Source: UBA1801 sp035353395
Lineage (GTDB): Bacteria > Acidobacteriota > Holophagae > Holophagales > Holophagaceae
Length of the DNA stretch: 64,000 nucleotides
Direction of reading: 5' to 3'
Assembly (NCBI GenBank): GCA_035353395.1
Contig: DAOPZL010000002.1
Location: 1 to 64,000 of the forward strand
The notes beneath the pieces were generated by a model. It did no database searches. It saw only the letters and a program-made list of their open reading frames with translations, and was not told the DNA's origin. Of this stretch, positions 48,423 through 56,902 are shown in pieces (positions within the stretch are counted from its first letter, which is position 1; each line of letters opens with the position of its first letter). Both the position numbers and the translations under genes were made by a program.

Positions 48423-48875
48423 ATGACCCGACAACCGGAACACGTCCGTCGCGAAAGTCTCTTCGGCAGCGCGGACTTCGGCGCGCCCTCCCAGTGGGCC
48501 GAACACGTCCTGCTCCATCCTCGCCTGGGCGAGGTCCCCGGGAAGGTTTTCCTGAAAGGGATCCTCGACCTGACCGGCATGGAGGTCTCCCTGGGATCCC
48601 TCGCTCCGGGGCAGTCCATGCCTTTCCTGCACGCCCACAAGCAGAACGAGGAACTCTACCTCGTCCTCAGCGGCGAGGGCGAGATGCAGGTGGATGGGGC
48701 GCGCATCCCGCTGCGGGCGGGCAGCGCCGTCCGCATCGCCCCGGCCGGTCTCCGCTGCTGGAGGGCCACGGGCGTCGAGCCCATGACCTACCTGGTGGTG
48801 CAGGCCAAGGCCGGCAGCCTGGAGCAGGCCACGGGTTCCGACGGCTTCGTGCCCGACCGGCCGGTGGTCTGGTGA
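48423..48875 (+). CDS. Cupin-domain protein
   Basis: The 150-residue product is a single cupin barrel. Motif 1 reads PFLHAHKQNEELYLVLSGEGE (two His and a Glu as likely metal ligands) and motif 2 is APAGLRCWRATG, where the usual metal-binding His is replaced, so metal binding may be partial. Substrate is unknown; related small cupins are isomerases, dioxygenases or ligand-binding proteins. ATG 48423 with AAGGAG 6 bases upstream. The stop overlaps the next start in a GTGA junction. Confidence 0.82.
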   Translation: MTRQPEHVRRESLFGSADFGAPSQWAEHVLLHPRLGEVPGKVFLKGILDLTGMEVSLGSLAPGQSMPFLHAHKQNEELYLVLSGEGEMQVDGARIPLRAGSAVRIAPAGLRCWRATGVEPMTYLVVQAKAGSLEQATGSDGFVPDRPVVW

Positions 48876-49039
48876 GCGCCGCGGTCGCCTTTCCGGAGCC
48901 GGCCCGCCGGCTGCCCCGGGCCCCCGCTCCGTGGCCGGGCGTCGCGGCCTGCCTGTCCCATCCGGACGGCCGCCAGCCCTCCTCCATGGCCTTCGAGGAG
49001 GCCGTCGCGCTGCCCGAGCATGTCCACGGCAGGCCATGA
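48872..49039 (+). CDS. Possible 55-residue coupled small protein
   Basis: A GTG at 48872 overlaps the cupin stop, and the frame runs 55 codons to a TGA at 49037-49039 that overlaps an ATG of the Fe-S protein gene. The product (MSAAVAFPEPARRLPRAP...) has a Pro/Arg-rich first half and a last part reading SMAFEEAVALPEHVHGRP. No family is recognised. The double overlap on both sides argues that it is translated, but it may also be the end of a decayed gene. Confidence 0.35.
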   Translation: MSAAVAFPEPARRLPRAPAPWPGVAACLSHPDGRQPSSMAFEEAVALPEHVHGRP

Positions 49040-49050
49040 AGGGGGCGGTC

Positions 49051-49737
49051 ATGGACGATTCATTCCTGGAGGACTACCTGGTCAAGTACGACCAGTGGAT
49101 CGCTGCCGGGAAGGTCCCGCACGCCGCGCGGATCATCCCCCTCGGCGCGTCGCTGGCCATGCAGCCGTGGGTCCTGCCCACGGAGCAGGTGATGGAGATC
49201 CTCGGACGGGCGCGCACGATCGCCGTGTGGCCCTGTGTCTGCAGGAGCCACTATCGCCGCTGCGACAAGCCGCTGGAGGTGTGCCTCGTCCTGGACACGC
49301 CCGCGGAGAGCCTGGCCGCCAAGGGCCTCGCGCGCAGGATCTCCCTGGAGGAGGCCGCAGAGGTCCTGAAGGAGGCCGACGGACACGGGCTGGTCCACAT
49401 GGGCCTCTACTTCCCGGACCATGGGCTCTCGGCGCTGTGCAGCTGCTGCGCCTGCTGCTGCCACGAACTGCAGATCCTGAGGCAGCGCGGGCGCCGCGAC
49501 CGGCTGGCCCGCTCCGACTACGTGGCCGGCACGGACGCCGGAGCCTGCATCGGCTGCGGAAGGTGCGTCGGACCGTGCGTCTTCGGCGCGCGCTCGCTCC
49601 AGGATGGACACCTCGTCTGCCGGAGCGAGGACTGCTTCGGCTGCGGCCTGTGCGTCCCCGCCTGCCCGGCGGGATCCATCACCATGCAGCTCCGCGGGGA
49701 GCCCTGCGGATCGGTCCCGGGAAACGTCGGCAGCTAG
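49051..49737 (+). CDS. Cysteine-rich 4Fe-4S cluster protein
   Basis: This 228-residue protein has an N-terminal domain with C-V-C-R (Cys62, 64), Cys71 and Cys78, then a dense CSCCACCC cluster (residues 130-137), and two ferredoxin motifs at the C-terminus: CIGCGRCVGPC (166-176) and CFGCGLCVPAC (195-205). The layout matches conserved ferredoxin-like proteins of anaerobes that carry three or more clusters; their electron partners are not known. No signal peptide is seen, so it acts in the cytoplasm. AAGGGGG precedes the ATG; an in-frame ATG at 49036 overlaps the preceding stop and is the other candidate start. Confidence 0.75.
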   Translation: MDDSFLEDYLVKYDQWIAAGKVPHAARIIPLGASLAMQPWVLPTEQVMEILGRARTIAVWPCVCRSHYRRCDKPLEVCLVLDTPAESLAAKGLARRISLEEAAEVLKEADGHGLVHMGLYFPDHGLSALCSCCACCCHELQILRQRGRRDRLARSDYVAGTDAGACIGCGRCVGPCVFGARSLQDGHLVCRSEDCFGCGLCVPACPAGSITMQLRGEPCGSVPGNVGS

Positions 49738-51143
49738 AGGATCTGGTTGATGAGCCGGTCCAGGAGGGGCCGGGTCAGCTTCTTGAGGAACCGCTGCACG
49801 GGAACCGGGTAGTCCGCCATGGTTTCGATCTCGCGATGATCTGTCAGCCGCTTGGCATGACGGAGGATCGTCTCCAGCTCCCGCTCGTACTGCCGCTCGA
49901 GCAGGCGCTGGGGATCCCGGACCAGGAGGCCGTTCTCGAGGTCCAGCCACCAGGCGCGGGGATTCAGGTTGTTGCCGGTGAGCACGGAATACTCCCCGTC
50001 GGCCCAGAGCCCCTTGAGGTGGAAGGTGTTGTTGCCGTGCTTCCAGAGGTGCACGTCGAGGAGGCCCTGGTCGATGGCGTGCTGCTGCGACTTGCAGAAG
50101 CGGCGCAGGTTCGACTCGTAGAGGTAGGGCAGTGATCCGATCGCCCTGAAGGGCTCCGAGGGGGGGATGTAGAAATCGTTGGCGGTCTTGTCGCCGAGGA
50201 CGATGGTCACGCGGCATCCGGCCCGGAGCCGTTCCCGCACCGCCTTGTGGATGGGGCGGGGAAGGTTGAAATACGGCGTGAACAGCACCAGGCGCTGGCG
50301 GGCATGCTCGACGACCTGCAAGAGGGTGGCGTTGAGGTCGTTGCCCCTGCGTCCCAGCCCCAGCAGCGGCGTGACGCCGATCTCCGAGGCGTGCGGCGTC
50401 CCGGCGGCGAAGGCGCAGGAGGCCTCCTTGAGGTGCCGACGGAAGCTGGCGATCACGGCGCGGGGGGGCTTCATGCGGGTCCGCGAGCGGCCGCCCAGGG
50501 GCTGCACCGCGGGATCCCGCAGGATCACCTGCGTCAGCAGGGTCGCCAGGCTGTCCGCCAGCTCGCGGCTGCGGATCAGGTGGTAGCGGTCCAGGCGGTA
50601 CCGCTCGTGGCGGTGGAGGTAGACATCGTTGAAGCTGGCGCCGCTGTAGAGCACCTGGTCGTCCAGGACGAAGCCCTTGAGGTGCATGACGCCCATGAGC
50701 TCCCGGGTCTGGACGGGGATGCCGTGGATGGGGACGCCCGGGCCGAGCCTCCGCGCCATCTCCCGGTACATCGCCGCGTTGCCTTCGCTCCTGGCCTTTC
50801 CGATGAGGCCCCGCTGGGCCCGGTGCAGGTCCACGAACACCTCGATCTGCAGGACCGGGTGGGCTGCCTTGGCGGCGTAGAGGGCCTCCAGGATCTCGCG
50901 TCCCGCGTCGTCGTCCTGCAGGTAGAGGACGGGCAGCAGGATCCGGGTCCTGGCCTGGGCGATGAGTTCCATCAGCTTCCGGCGGAAGGCTCCGGGGCCG
51001 TCGAGGATCTCGAACCCGGAGGCGGGCACGGGGATGCAGGGCGACGCTTCCAGCCCCGGCCTCGGATCGCCCTTGAAGGGCAGCAGGGAAATGGCCAGTT
51101 TCCGGGCCTTGGAGAAAGCTGCTTTCTGCATGACCTCAATCAT
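49734..51143 (-). CDS. pssA: CDP-diacylglycerol-serine O-phosphatidyltransferase (PLD-type PssA)
   Basis: PssA makes phosphatidylserine from CDP-diacylglycerol and serine, the route to phosphatidylethanolamine. The 469-residue product belongs to the phospholipase D superfamily, with two H-x-K motifs: His154/Lys156 (MGVMHLKGFVLDD) and His375/Lys377 (TFHLKGLWADG), the latter followed by GNNLNPRAWWLDLENGL, the hallmark of the E. coli-type enzyme. Length fits (E. coli about 450). It is soluble or peripheral. It converges on the Fe-S gene with a 4-base overlap. Confidence 0.92.
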   Translation of the reverse strand: MIEVMQKAAFSKARKLAISLLPFKGDPRPGLEASPCIPVPASGFEILDGPGAFRRKLMELIAQARTRILLPVLYLQDDDAGREILEALYAAKAAHPVLQIEVFVDLHRAQRGLIGKARSEGNAAMYREMARRLGPGVPIHGIPVQTRELMGVMHLKGFVLDDQVLYSGASFNDVYLHRHERYRLDRYHLIRSRELADSLATLLTQVILRDPAVQPLGGRSRTRMKPPRAVIASFRRHLKEASCAFAAGTPHASEIGVTPLLGLGRRGNDLNATLLQVVEHARQRLVLFTPYFNLPRPIHKAVRERLRAGCRVTIVLGDKTANDFYIPPSEPFRAIGSLPYLYESNLRRFCKSQQHAIDQGLLDVHLWKHGNNTFHLKGLWADGEYSVLTGNNLNPRAWWLDLENGLLVRDPQRLLERQYERELETILRHAKRLTDHREIETMADYPVPVQRFLKKLTRPLLDRLINQIL

Positions 51144-51170
51144 ACCGGAGCAGGAGGCCTTTGTTCCGGA

Positions 51171-51722
51171 TCACCGTGGTTCAGGTGTCCAGGTCCCCGT
51201 CCGCTCCAGGTCCAGCAGCGCCCGCTTGCGCCACAGGCCGCCCCCGTAGCCGCAGAGGTTGCCGTTCTTGTTCACCACGCGGTGGCAGGGGACGAGGATC
51301 GACACGGGATTCATGCCGTTGGCCCGCCCCACGGCGCGGAACGCGGCGGGTCTCCCGATGCGTTCCGCCAGGGCCTCGTAGGAAACGACCTCCCCGTAGC
51401 GGATCCCCTGGAGCGTGCGCCAGACCAGCTCCTGGAAGGGGGTGCCCGGCGTGAAGAGCGGAACGGTGAAGGCCCGGAGTTCCCCGGCGAAGTAGGCCCC
51501 GAGTTCCTCCCGCAGCCGGTCCAGGTGAGGGTGGCCTCCCTGGGCCACGGGACGGCGCAGGCGCGCCGACATGCGCCGCAGCTGGGCCTGCAGCCGGGGA
51601 GGCTCCGTGAACTCGAGCAGGCACAGCCCCTGGTCCACGGATGCCGCCGCCATGGGCCCCAGGGGCGTCTGCACGAGGGCCGAGACGATGGGCGCTTCCT
51701 CGGGGGCCGGTCCGGCGCGCAC
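51171..51722 (-). CDS. ogt: Methylated-DNA-protein-cysteine methyltransferase
   Basis: The protein repairs O6-methylguanine by moving the methyl group to its own cysteine, in a single suicide reaction. The 183-residue product has the active-site ILVPCHRVV (Cys146), the helix-turn-helix segment YEALAERIGRPAAFRAVGRANG with the arginine finger, and the FQELVWRTLQGIRYGEVVSY core. No Ada N-terminal domain is fused. A GTG at 51722 is the likely start, 9 bases past the glnS stop. Confidence 0.92.
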   Translation of the reverse strand: MRAGPAPEEAPIVSALVQTPLGPMAAASVDQGLCLLEFTEPPRLQAQLRRMSARLRRPVAQGGHPHLDRLREELGAYFAGELRAFTVPLFTPGTPFQELVWRTLQGIRYGEVVSYEALAERIGRPAAFRAVGRANGMNPVSILVPCHRVVNKNGNLCGYGGGLWRKRALLDLERTGTWTPEPR

Positions 51723-51731
51723 GGGGAAGGC

Positions 51732-53441
51732 TCAGCCCTTGGCTTCGATCTTCGCCCAGCTGTCCTTGAGGCCGACCGTGCGGTTGAACACGAGGATGCC
51801 GGGCCTGGAATCAGGATCGACGCAGAAGTAGCCCAGGCGCTCGAACTGGAAGCGGTCGCCCGGTGCGGCCGTGGCGAGGCCCGGCTCCACTCGCGCGCCC
51901 TGGACGATGTCCATGGAATGCGGGTTGAGCGTGTCGCGCCAGTCCTTGTTCTCGGGGACGTCCATGGGGTCCTCGGACGTGAAGAGGCGATCGTAGAGGC
52001 GGATCTCCGCCTCCTGCGCGTGGGCGGCGGAGAGCCAGTGCAGCGTCCCCTTCACCTTGCGCCCGTCCGGGGCGTCGCCGCCCAGGGACTGGGGATCCCA
52101 GGTGCAGCGCAGTTCGGTCACGCGGCCTGCTTCGTTCTTTACGACCTCCTGGCAGCGGACGAGGCAGGCGCCCTTGAGGCGCACTTCCGCGCCGGGGGCG
52201 AGGCGGAACCACTTCTTCGGGGCCTCCTCCCGGAAATCGTCCTGCTCGATCCAGAGTTCGCGGGTGAGAGCGACCTTGCGGCGCCCCATCTCCGGCTTTT
52301 CGCCGTGGTTGGGAAGGTCCAGCCAGTGGACTTCGTCCTCCGCCATGTTCGTGACGACGAGCTTGAGGGGGCGGATCACGGCCATGGCGCGGGGAGCCCG
52401 CTGCTCGAGGTCCTCGCGGATGCAGTGCTCCAGGAGGCCGACATCCGCCACCATGTCGCGCTTGGCCACGCCCACCTTCTCGGCGAAGGCGCGGACGGCC
52501 TCGGGGGTGAAGCCCCGGCGGCGCAGCCCGCAGATGGTCGGCATGCGCGGGTCGTCCCAGCCGCGGACGTGGTTCTCCTGCACGAGCTGCAGGAGGCGGC
52601 GCTTGGACATGACGGTGTAGGTGAGGTTCAGCCGGGCGAATTCGTACTGGCGGGGCAGGGGGCGCCTGAAGAAGCGCCCCTCCGTGTCCTGCTCCAGGAA
52701 CCAGTCGTAGAGCGGCTTGTGGTCCTCGAACTCCAGGGTGCAGATCGAGTGCGTGATGCCCTCGATGGCATCACTGATGCCGTGGGCGAAGTCGTACATC
52801 GGATAGATGATCCACGCGTCGCCGGTCCGGTGGTGGCTGGCGCGACGGATGCGGTACATGAGCGGATCCCGCATGTTCATGTTGGGGGACTGCACGTCGA
52901 TCTTCGCCCGCAGCACCTTCGAGCCGTCCGGGAACTCGCCCGCCTTCATGCGGCGGAAGAGATCGAGGTTCTCCTCGACGGTCCGGTTTCGGTAGGGGCT
53001 CTCCTTGCCGGGCTTGTAGAAGTTCCCTCGGTATTCCTTGATCTCCTCCTCGGACAGCTCGCAGACGTAGGCCTTCCCCTGCTGGATCAGGTATTCGGCA
53101 TAGTCGTACAGGCGCTGGAAGTAGTCCGAGGCATAGTGCTCGCCGACCCAGTCGAAGCCCAGCCAGTGCACGTCCTCGCGGATGGAATCGACGTACTCGA
53201 CATCCTCCTTGGTGGGGTTCGTGTCGTCGAAGCGGAGGTTGGTGGCCCCGCCGTACTTCTTGGCGAGCCCGAAGTTGATGCAGATGGACTTGGCGTGGCC
53301 GATGTGGATGTAGCCGTTCGGCTCGGGGGGGAAGCGGGTGAGGATCCTGCCCGAATGCTTGCCCGACTGGAGGTCCGCCTCCATGATCTCTTCCAGGAAG
53401 TTGAGACTCTTGGTTTCTGGGGCGGGCGTGTCGTGGGTCAT
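51732..53441 (-). CDS. glnS: Glutaminyl-tRNA synthetase
   Basis: GlnS charges tRNA-Gln directly with glutamine. The 569-residue class I enzyme has the HIGH motif in EPNGYIHIGHAKSI (about 38-50), the KMSKS-like VMSKRRL and a C-terminal anticodon-binding beta-barrel domain. The LRFDDTNPTKEDVEYVDSI and YASDYFQRLYDYAEYLIQQGKAYVCELS stretches are textbook GlnS. Bacteria with GlnS do not need GatCAB to make Gln-tRNA. ATG 53441 is chosen; a TTG two codons earlier is less likely. Confidence 0.96.
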   Translation of the reverse strand: MTHDTPAPETKSLNFLEEIMEADLQSGKHSGRILTRFPPEPNGYIHIGHAKSICINFGLAKKYGGATNLRFDDTNPTKEDVEYVDSIREDVHWLGFDWVGEHYASDYFQRLYDYAEYLIQQGKAYVCELSEEEIKEYRGNFYKPGKESPYRNRTVEENLDLFRRMKAGEFPDGSKVLRAKIDVQSPNMNMRDPLMYRIRRASHHRTGDAWIIYPMYDFAHGISDAIEGITHSICTLEFEDHKPLYDWFLEQDTEGRFFRRPLPRQYEFARLNLTYTVMSKRRLLQLVQENHVRGWDDPRMPTICGLRRRGFTPEAVRAFAEKVGVAKRDMVADVGLLEHCIREDLEQRAPRAMAVIRPLKLVVTNMAEDEVHWLDLPNHGEKPEMGRRKVALTRELWIEQDDFREEAPKKWFRLAPGAEVRLKGACLVRCQEVVKNEAGRVTELRCTWDPQSLGGDAPDGRKVKGTLHWLSAAHAQEAEIRLYDRLFTSEDPMDVPENKDWRDTLNPHSMDIVQGARVEPGLATAAPGDRFQFERLGYFCVDPDSRPGILVFNRTVGLKDSWAKIEAKG

Positions 53442-53463
53442 GGGCAAGGTCCATCCAGGATGC

Positions 53464-53483
53464 GGGTCCGCCGGAGCGGACCC
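53464..53483 (-). terminator. Perfect hairpin upstream of glnS
   Basis: GGGTCCGC (53464-53471) and GCGGACCC (53476-53483) form an 8-base stem with a CGGA loop. It lies in the 156-base spacer between the nucleosidase stop and the glnS start. It may end the gltX-nucleosidase transcript or act in the glnS leader. A further GC-rich hairpin (about 53538-53560) sits closer to the nucleosidase stop. Confidence 0.4.
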
Positions 53484-53597
53484 TCCATCAGCATAGACTG
53501 AAGCCGCGCCGCCCAGACCGCAATTCTGGGGCGGGAGCCCCCTCCGGCGGGGGAGGTGCCTCGGCGGTTCCCTGGAGGGACGTACGGGCCTGGCTCC

Positions 53598-54290
53598 TCA
53601 AGCCTCCAGGGCGGGCCGTGCCGATTCCAGCCAGTCGGGAAGCTGGTCGAGGAGGACGTCCATGATCTCCCGGGTGCGTTCCGCGAAGAGCCCGTGGTTG
53701 CCGTAGGCTTCTCCTCCGTCCGCCCCCACCAGGTCCGACACGCCCCGCAGGATGAGCGTCCGGGCCCCGCCCCGCGCGGCGACCCAGGCGATGGCGGCGG
53801 ATTCCCAGTCTGCGGCGATGGCGCCGTGGTCGCGGACCAGGCCGGGGATGTCCTCCACCACGATGTCCCGGTCGCCGGAAACCATGAGGCCGCGCAGGAC
53901 GGCATGGGGCAGTTCCCGGGGGAGCCAGGAGAGGTCCAGCTCCGTCGTGTAGAAGGCGAGTTCCGCGGCGCCGTCCGTCATCTGCTCGACGAGGTCGTAG
54001 ACGAGGGTCTTCTCGACCAGGATGACGGCGCCCTGGGCCACGCGGCCCCTGAGTCCTCCGCAGGTGCCGAGGTTCACCAGGAGGTCCGGCCGCTCGTGGT
54101 CGAGGACGTACTGGGTGCTGGCGGCGGCCGAGATCTTGCCCCAGCCGCCCTGGAAGAGGCGGACCTCACGGCCCCGCAGGATCACGTCGAGGTATTCACC
54201 GAAGGGCGAACGGCCCGGGCGCGCCTCCGGATACTTTCCGCGGATCATGCGCCATTCGGTGTCGGCCGAGACGAGGACGACGGCCTTCAT
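53598..54290 (-). CDS. MTA/SAH nucleosidase-like phosphorylase-fold enzyme
   Basis: The 230-residue product has the nucleoside phosphorylase fold. AVVLVSADTEWRMIR starts it, GGWGKISAAASTQYVLD and LLVNLGTCGGLRG (about 62-86) form the phosphate/base pocket, and ADWESAAIAWVA (about 160-172) carries the ribose-binding Glu. ILRGVSDLVG follows with the catalytic Asp. Such enzymes cleave 5'-methylthioadenosine or S-adenosylhomocysteine; other substrates, such as futalosine, remain possible. The gene starts at the base before the gltX stop, so it is co-translated with gltX. Confidence 0.78.
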   Translation of the reverse strand: MKAVVLVSADTEWRMIRGKYPEARPGRSPFGEYLDVILRGREVRLFQGGWGKISAAASTQYVLDHERPDLLVNLGTCGGLRGRVAQGAVILVEKTLVYDLVEQMTDGAAELAFYTTELDLSWLPRELPHAVLRGLMVSGDRDIVVEDIPGLVRDHGAIAADWESAAIAWVAARGGARTLILRGVSDLVGADGGEAYGNHGLFAERTREIMDVLLDQLPDWLESARPALEA

Positions 54291-55784
54291 CTACAGCCAA
54301 CGCTCCAGGCGCTTCAGGACCTCGTCCCGGCCGGCGAGGTAGAGGGTGTCGAAGATCGGCGGGCTCACGGGCTTCCCGCAGACCGCCACGCGGAGGGCCT
54401 GGGCCACGTCCTTCAGCTTGAGGCCGTGCTTCTCGAGGATCGCGTTGAAGCCGGCCTCCAGCGCGTCATGGCTGTAGTCGGTGAGCGCGGCGACATCCTT
54501 CAGGGCAGTCTTCGCGGCCGGCGTCATGAACTTCTCCACGGCCTTCGCGTCGAACTCCTCGGGGCGATTCCAGACGAAGGCCAGGGCCTCGGCCATCTCC
54601 TTCAGGGACTTCCCCTTCTGGGTCGCCTTGACCGCGGTCTCCTTCCAGGCGTCCGGCCTGGTCCGCCAGTCCTCGGGCATGAAGGGAGTCAGGTGCGGGT
54701 CCAGCTCCTGCCAGGAGGCGCGCTGCACCAGCTTCTGGTTCATCCAGGAGAGCTTGTCCATGTCGAAGCGGGCGGGGCTCTTCTGGACGTCGCCCAGATC
54801 GAAGAGCTGGACCATCTGCGAGTCCGTGAGCAGCTCTTCCTCCGCCGTTTCCGGGGCCTGGCCGGCCACCTTGGGGGTCCAGGAGAGCCTGGCCAGTGCC
54901 AGCCGCACGGCGGACGGCAGGAAGCCCATCTGCTGGTACTCGGTGATGCTCGTGGCGCCGTGCCGCTTGCTGAGCTTCGCGCCGTCCTTGCCGAGGATCA
55001 TGGGCACGTGGGCGAACTCGGGCAGCTCGTAGCCCATGGCCCGGTAGACCGCGATCTGCTTGGGGGTGTTGGAGACATGGTCGTCCCCGCGGATGACGTG
55101 GCTGACCTCCATGGTGGCGTCGTCCACCACCACGCAGAAGTTGTAGGTGGGCACGCCGATCTCCGTTCCCTCGCCCGTGCGGGCGATGATCCAGTCGTCG
55201 AGGGTGTCGGCGGGAAAGGCCAGGTGGCCCTTGATGAGGTCCGTCCAGGCGATGGCGCCGTCCTCCAGCCAAGGCTCGTTCCCCTCGGGCATCTTCAGGC
55301 GCACGGCGCAGGGCTGGGAGGCATCGTAGTGCTTGTCCCGGCAGCCCTTCCCGGCGTCGTGGCCCCGGTTGTACTGGAAGGGGACGCCCAGGGCCTCCAC
55401 GTATTTCCGGCGGGCGTCCAGGTCCTCCTTGGAGCAGCGGCAGCGGTAGGCCTTGCCCTCCTGGAGCAGCTTCTCCACCGCGGGCTTGTAGTGGCTCTCC
55501 ACGCGCATCATCTGGCGGTAGGGGCCGTGGGGGCCCTTGAACTCGTCGGCCTTGCCGGGAATGGGACCCTCGTCCCAGTCCAGGCCGCACCAGGCCATGC
55601 CGTCCTCGATGATGCGGATGTTCTCGTCCGTGCTCCGGGAGAGATCCGTGTCCTCGATCCGGAGGATGAACCGGCCCCCGTGCTTGCGGGCGTAGAGCCA
55701 GCAGAACAGGGCGGTCCGGACGCTGCCGATGTGGAGCTTGCCGGTGGGGGATGGGGGGAAGCGGGTGACGACGGTACGGGACAT
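54291..55784 (-). CDS. gltX: Glutamyl-tRNA synthetase
   Basis: The 497-residue class I synthetase charges tRNA-Glu. It has the HIGH-type TRFPPSPTGKLHIGSVRTAL (8-27), the zinc-type YRCRCSKEDLDARR and the KLSKRHGATSI motif (KMSKS site), followed by the helical anticodon-binding domain ending in KPVSPPIFDTLYLAGRDEVL. Length is normal. A separate glnS nearby implies that this enzyme need not misacylate tRNA-Gln. Confidence 0.96.
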   Translation of the reverse strand: MSRTVVTRFPPSPTGKLHIGSVRTALFCWLYARKHGGRFILRIEDTDLSRSTDENIRIIEDGMAWCGLDWDEGPIPGKADEFKGPHGPYRQMMRVESHYKPAVEKLLQEGKAYRCRCSKEDLDARRKYVEALGVPFQYNRGHDAGKGCRDKHYDASQPCAVRLKMPEGNEPWLEDGAIAWTDLIKGHLAFPADTLDDWIIARTGEGTEIGVPTYNFCVVVDDATMEVSHVIRGDDHVSNTPKQIAVYRAMGYELPEFAHVPMILGKDGAKLSKRHGATSITEYQQMGFLPSAVRLALARLSWTPKVAGQAPETAEEELLTDSQMVQLFDLGDVQKSPARFDMDKLSWMNQKLVQRASWQELDPHLTPFMPEDWRTRPDAWKETAVKATQKGKSLKEMAEALAFVWNRPEEFDAKAVEKFMTPAAKTALKDVAALTDYSHDALEAGFNAILEKHGLKLKDVAQALRVAVCGKPVSPPIFDTLYLAGRDEVLKRLERWL

Positions 55785-55839
55785 GGAACCTCTCGAGACA
55801 ACACTCCAGTTTGCCTCAAGCGCGCCCGTTCCTCAGGTC

Positions 55840-56721
55840 CTATTTGATATACAACTTCAGCTTGATCTCCACGGGGCCTTCCCCGCTGAAGAGGCTGCGA
55901 TCCAGCACCACCGGCACCTCCACGACGCTGGTGTGCCGGCCGTGGGACACTGCGGGCTCCGCGGCCGCCGCCGGAACGCCGCCGGCTTCCGTGACCGGGA
56001 GTTCCTCGATCTCCTCCAGCATCTCGCCGCCCGAGAGTTCCTCCACCTCCAGGGGCTTGGATTCCGATTCCGCTTCCTTCGGGGCCGGAGGCGCGAGCAT
56101 GGGCGCCATCTGCGGCGTCTCCTCGACGCCGCCGCCGTAGCGTTCCGCCAGGTGCTTCAGCACCAGCTTGGCCACACCCGTCAGGGTCTCGCGCACGCCT
56201 TCCCCGCGCATGGCGCAGGCTTCGAAGGTGGGGCAGCCGAAGCGGTTGATCTCCCGGTCCAGGATCTCGACGGGAAGGGCGTTGGGCGTGTCCCGCTTGT
56301 TCCACTGGAGCACGTGGGGCATCTTCTCCAGCTCGGCGCCCTGCTCCCGCAGGTTGTCCATGAGGTTCTGGAAGCTCTCCTTGTTGGATTCCAGGGCCGG
56401 CGCCTGGGAGTCCGCCACGAACACGACCGCGTCCGCGCCCCGGAGCACCAGCTTGCGCGTGGCGTCGTAGAAGACCTGGCCGGGGACGGTGTAGAGCTGG
56501 ATGCGGGTCTTCATGCCCCGGATGGTGCCCAGCTCGATGGGCAGGAAGTCGAAGAACAGGGTGCGGTCGGTCTGGGTCGCGAGGGACAGCATCTTCCCGC
56601 GGCCGTCCTGGGGCAGCGAGTCGTAGATGTGCTGCAGGTTGGTCGTTTTCCCGCAGAGGCCAGGTCCGTAATAGACGATTTTGGCCGTGAGTTCCTTGGT
56701 GGCTGCGTTGAACAGGACCAT
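55840..56721 (-). CDS. mglA: MglA-like small GTPase with C-terminal extension
   Basis: MglA is a Ras-like GTPase that sets cell polarity and motility direction in some bacteria. The first about 195 residues have all G motifs: GPGLCGKTT (19-27), TVPGQ (78-82) and WNKRD (140-144). The P-loop lacks Ala/Ser in the usual position as in other MglA proteins. Unlike standard MglA (about 195 residues), this one continues to 293 with a Glu/Pro/Ala-rich linker and a terminal strand VEIKLKLYIK, so it may bind a partner through the tail. No MglB gene is adjacent. It is divergent from the FHA-RDD gene. Confidence 0.85.
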   Translation of the reverse strand: MVLFNAATKELTAKIVYYGPGLCGKTTNLQHIYDSLPQDGRGKMLSLATQTDRTLFFDFLPIELGTIRGMKTRIQLYTVPGQVFYDATRKLVLRGADAVVFVADSQAPALESNKESFQNLMDNLREQGAELEKMPHVLQWNKRDTPNALPVEILDREINRFGCPTFEACAMRGEGVRETLTGVAKLVLKHLAERYGGGVEETPQMAPMLAPPAPKEAESESKPLEVEELSGGEMLEEIEELPVTEAGGVPAAAAEPAVSHGRHTSVVEVPVVLDRSLFSGEGPVEIKLKLYIK

Positions 56722-56837
56722 GCTGCCTCCACCCAGTGGGGGTGATGCAAGCTTTGCCGAGATGGGACGGTCGGGTCAAGGAGATAAGGAGGGCCCGGAG
56801 CCGCAATGCATCCGTCATTTCCTGGCAGCGTCCTGAA

Positions 56838-56866
56838 TTGCGGTGGGAGGAGGAGCCTTTTACACT
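56838..56866 (+). promoter_or_regulatory. Sigma-70-like promoter for the FHA-RDD gene
   Basis: TTGCGG (56838-56843) and TACACT (56861-56866) lie 17 bases apart, the ideal spacing, 36 bases before the ATG at 56903 in the divergent mglA spacer. The assignment rests on the match alone. Confidence 0.4.
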
Positions 56867-56902
56867 GCACTCCAGATCGATCCAACTGCTCCCGGGGGCG
56901 CC

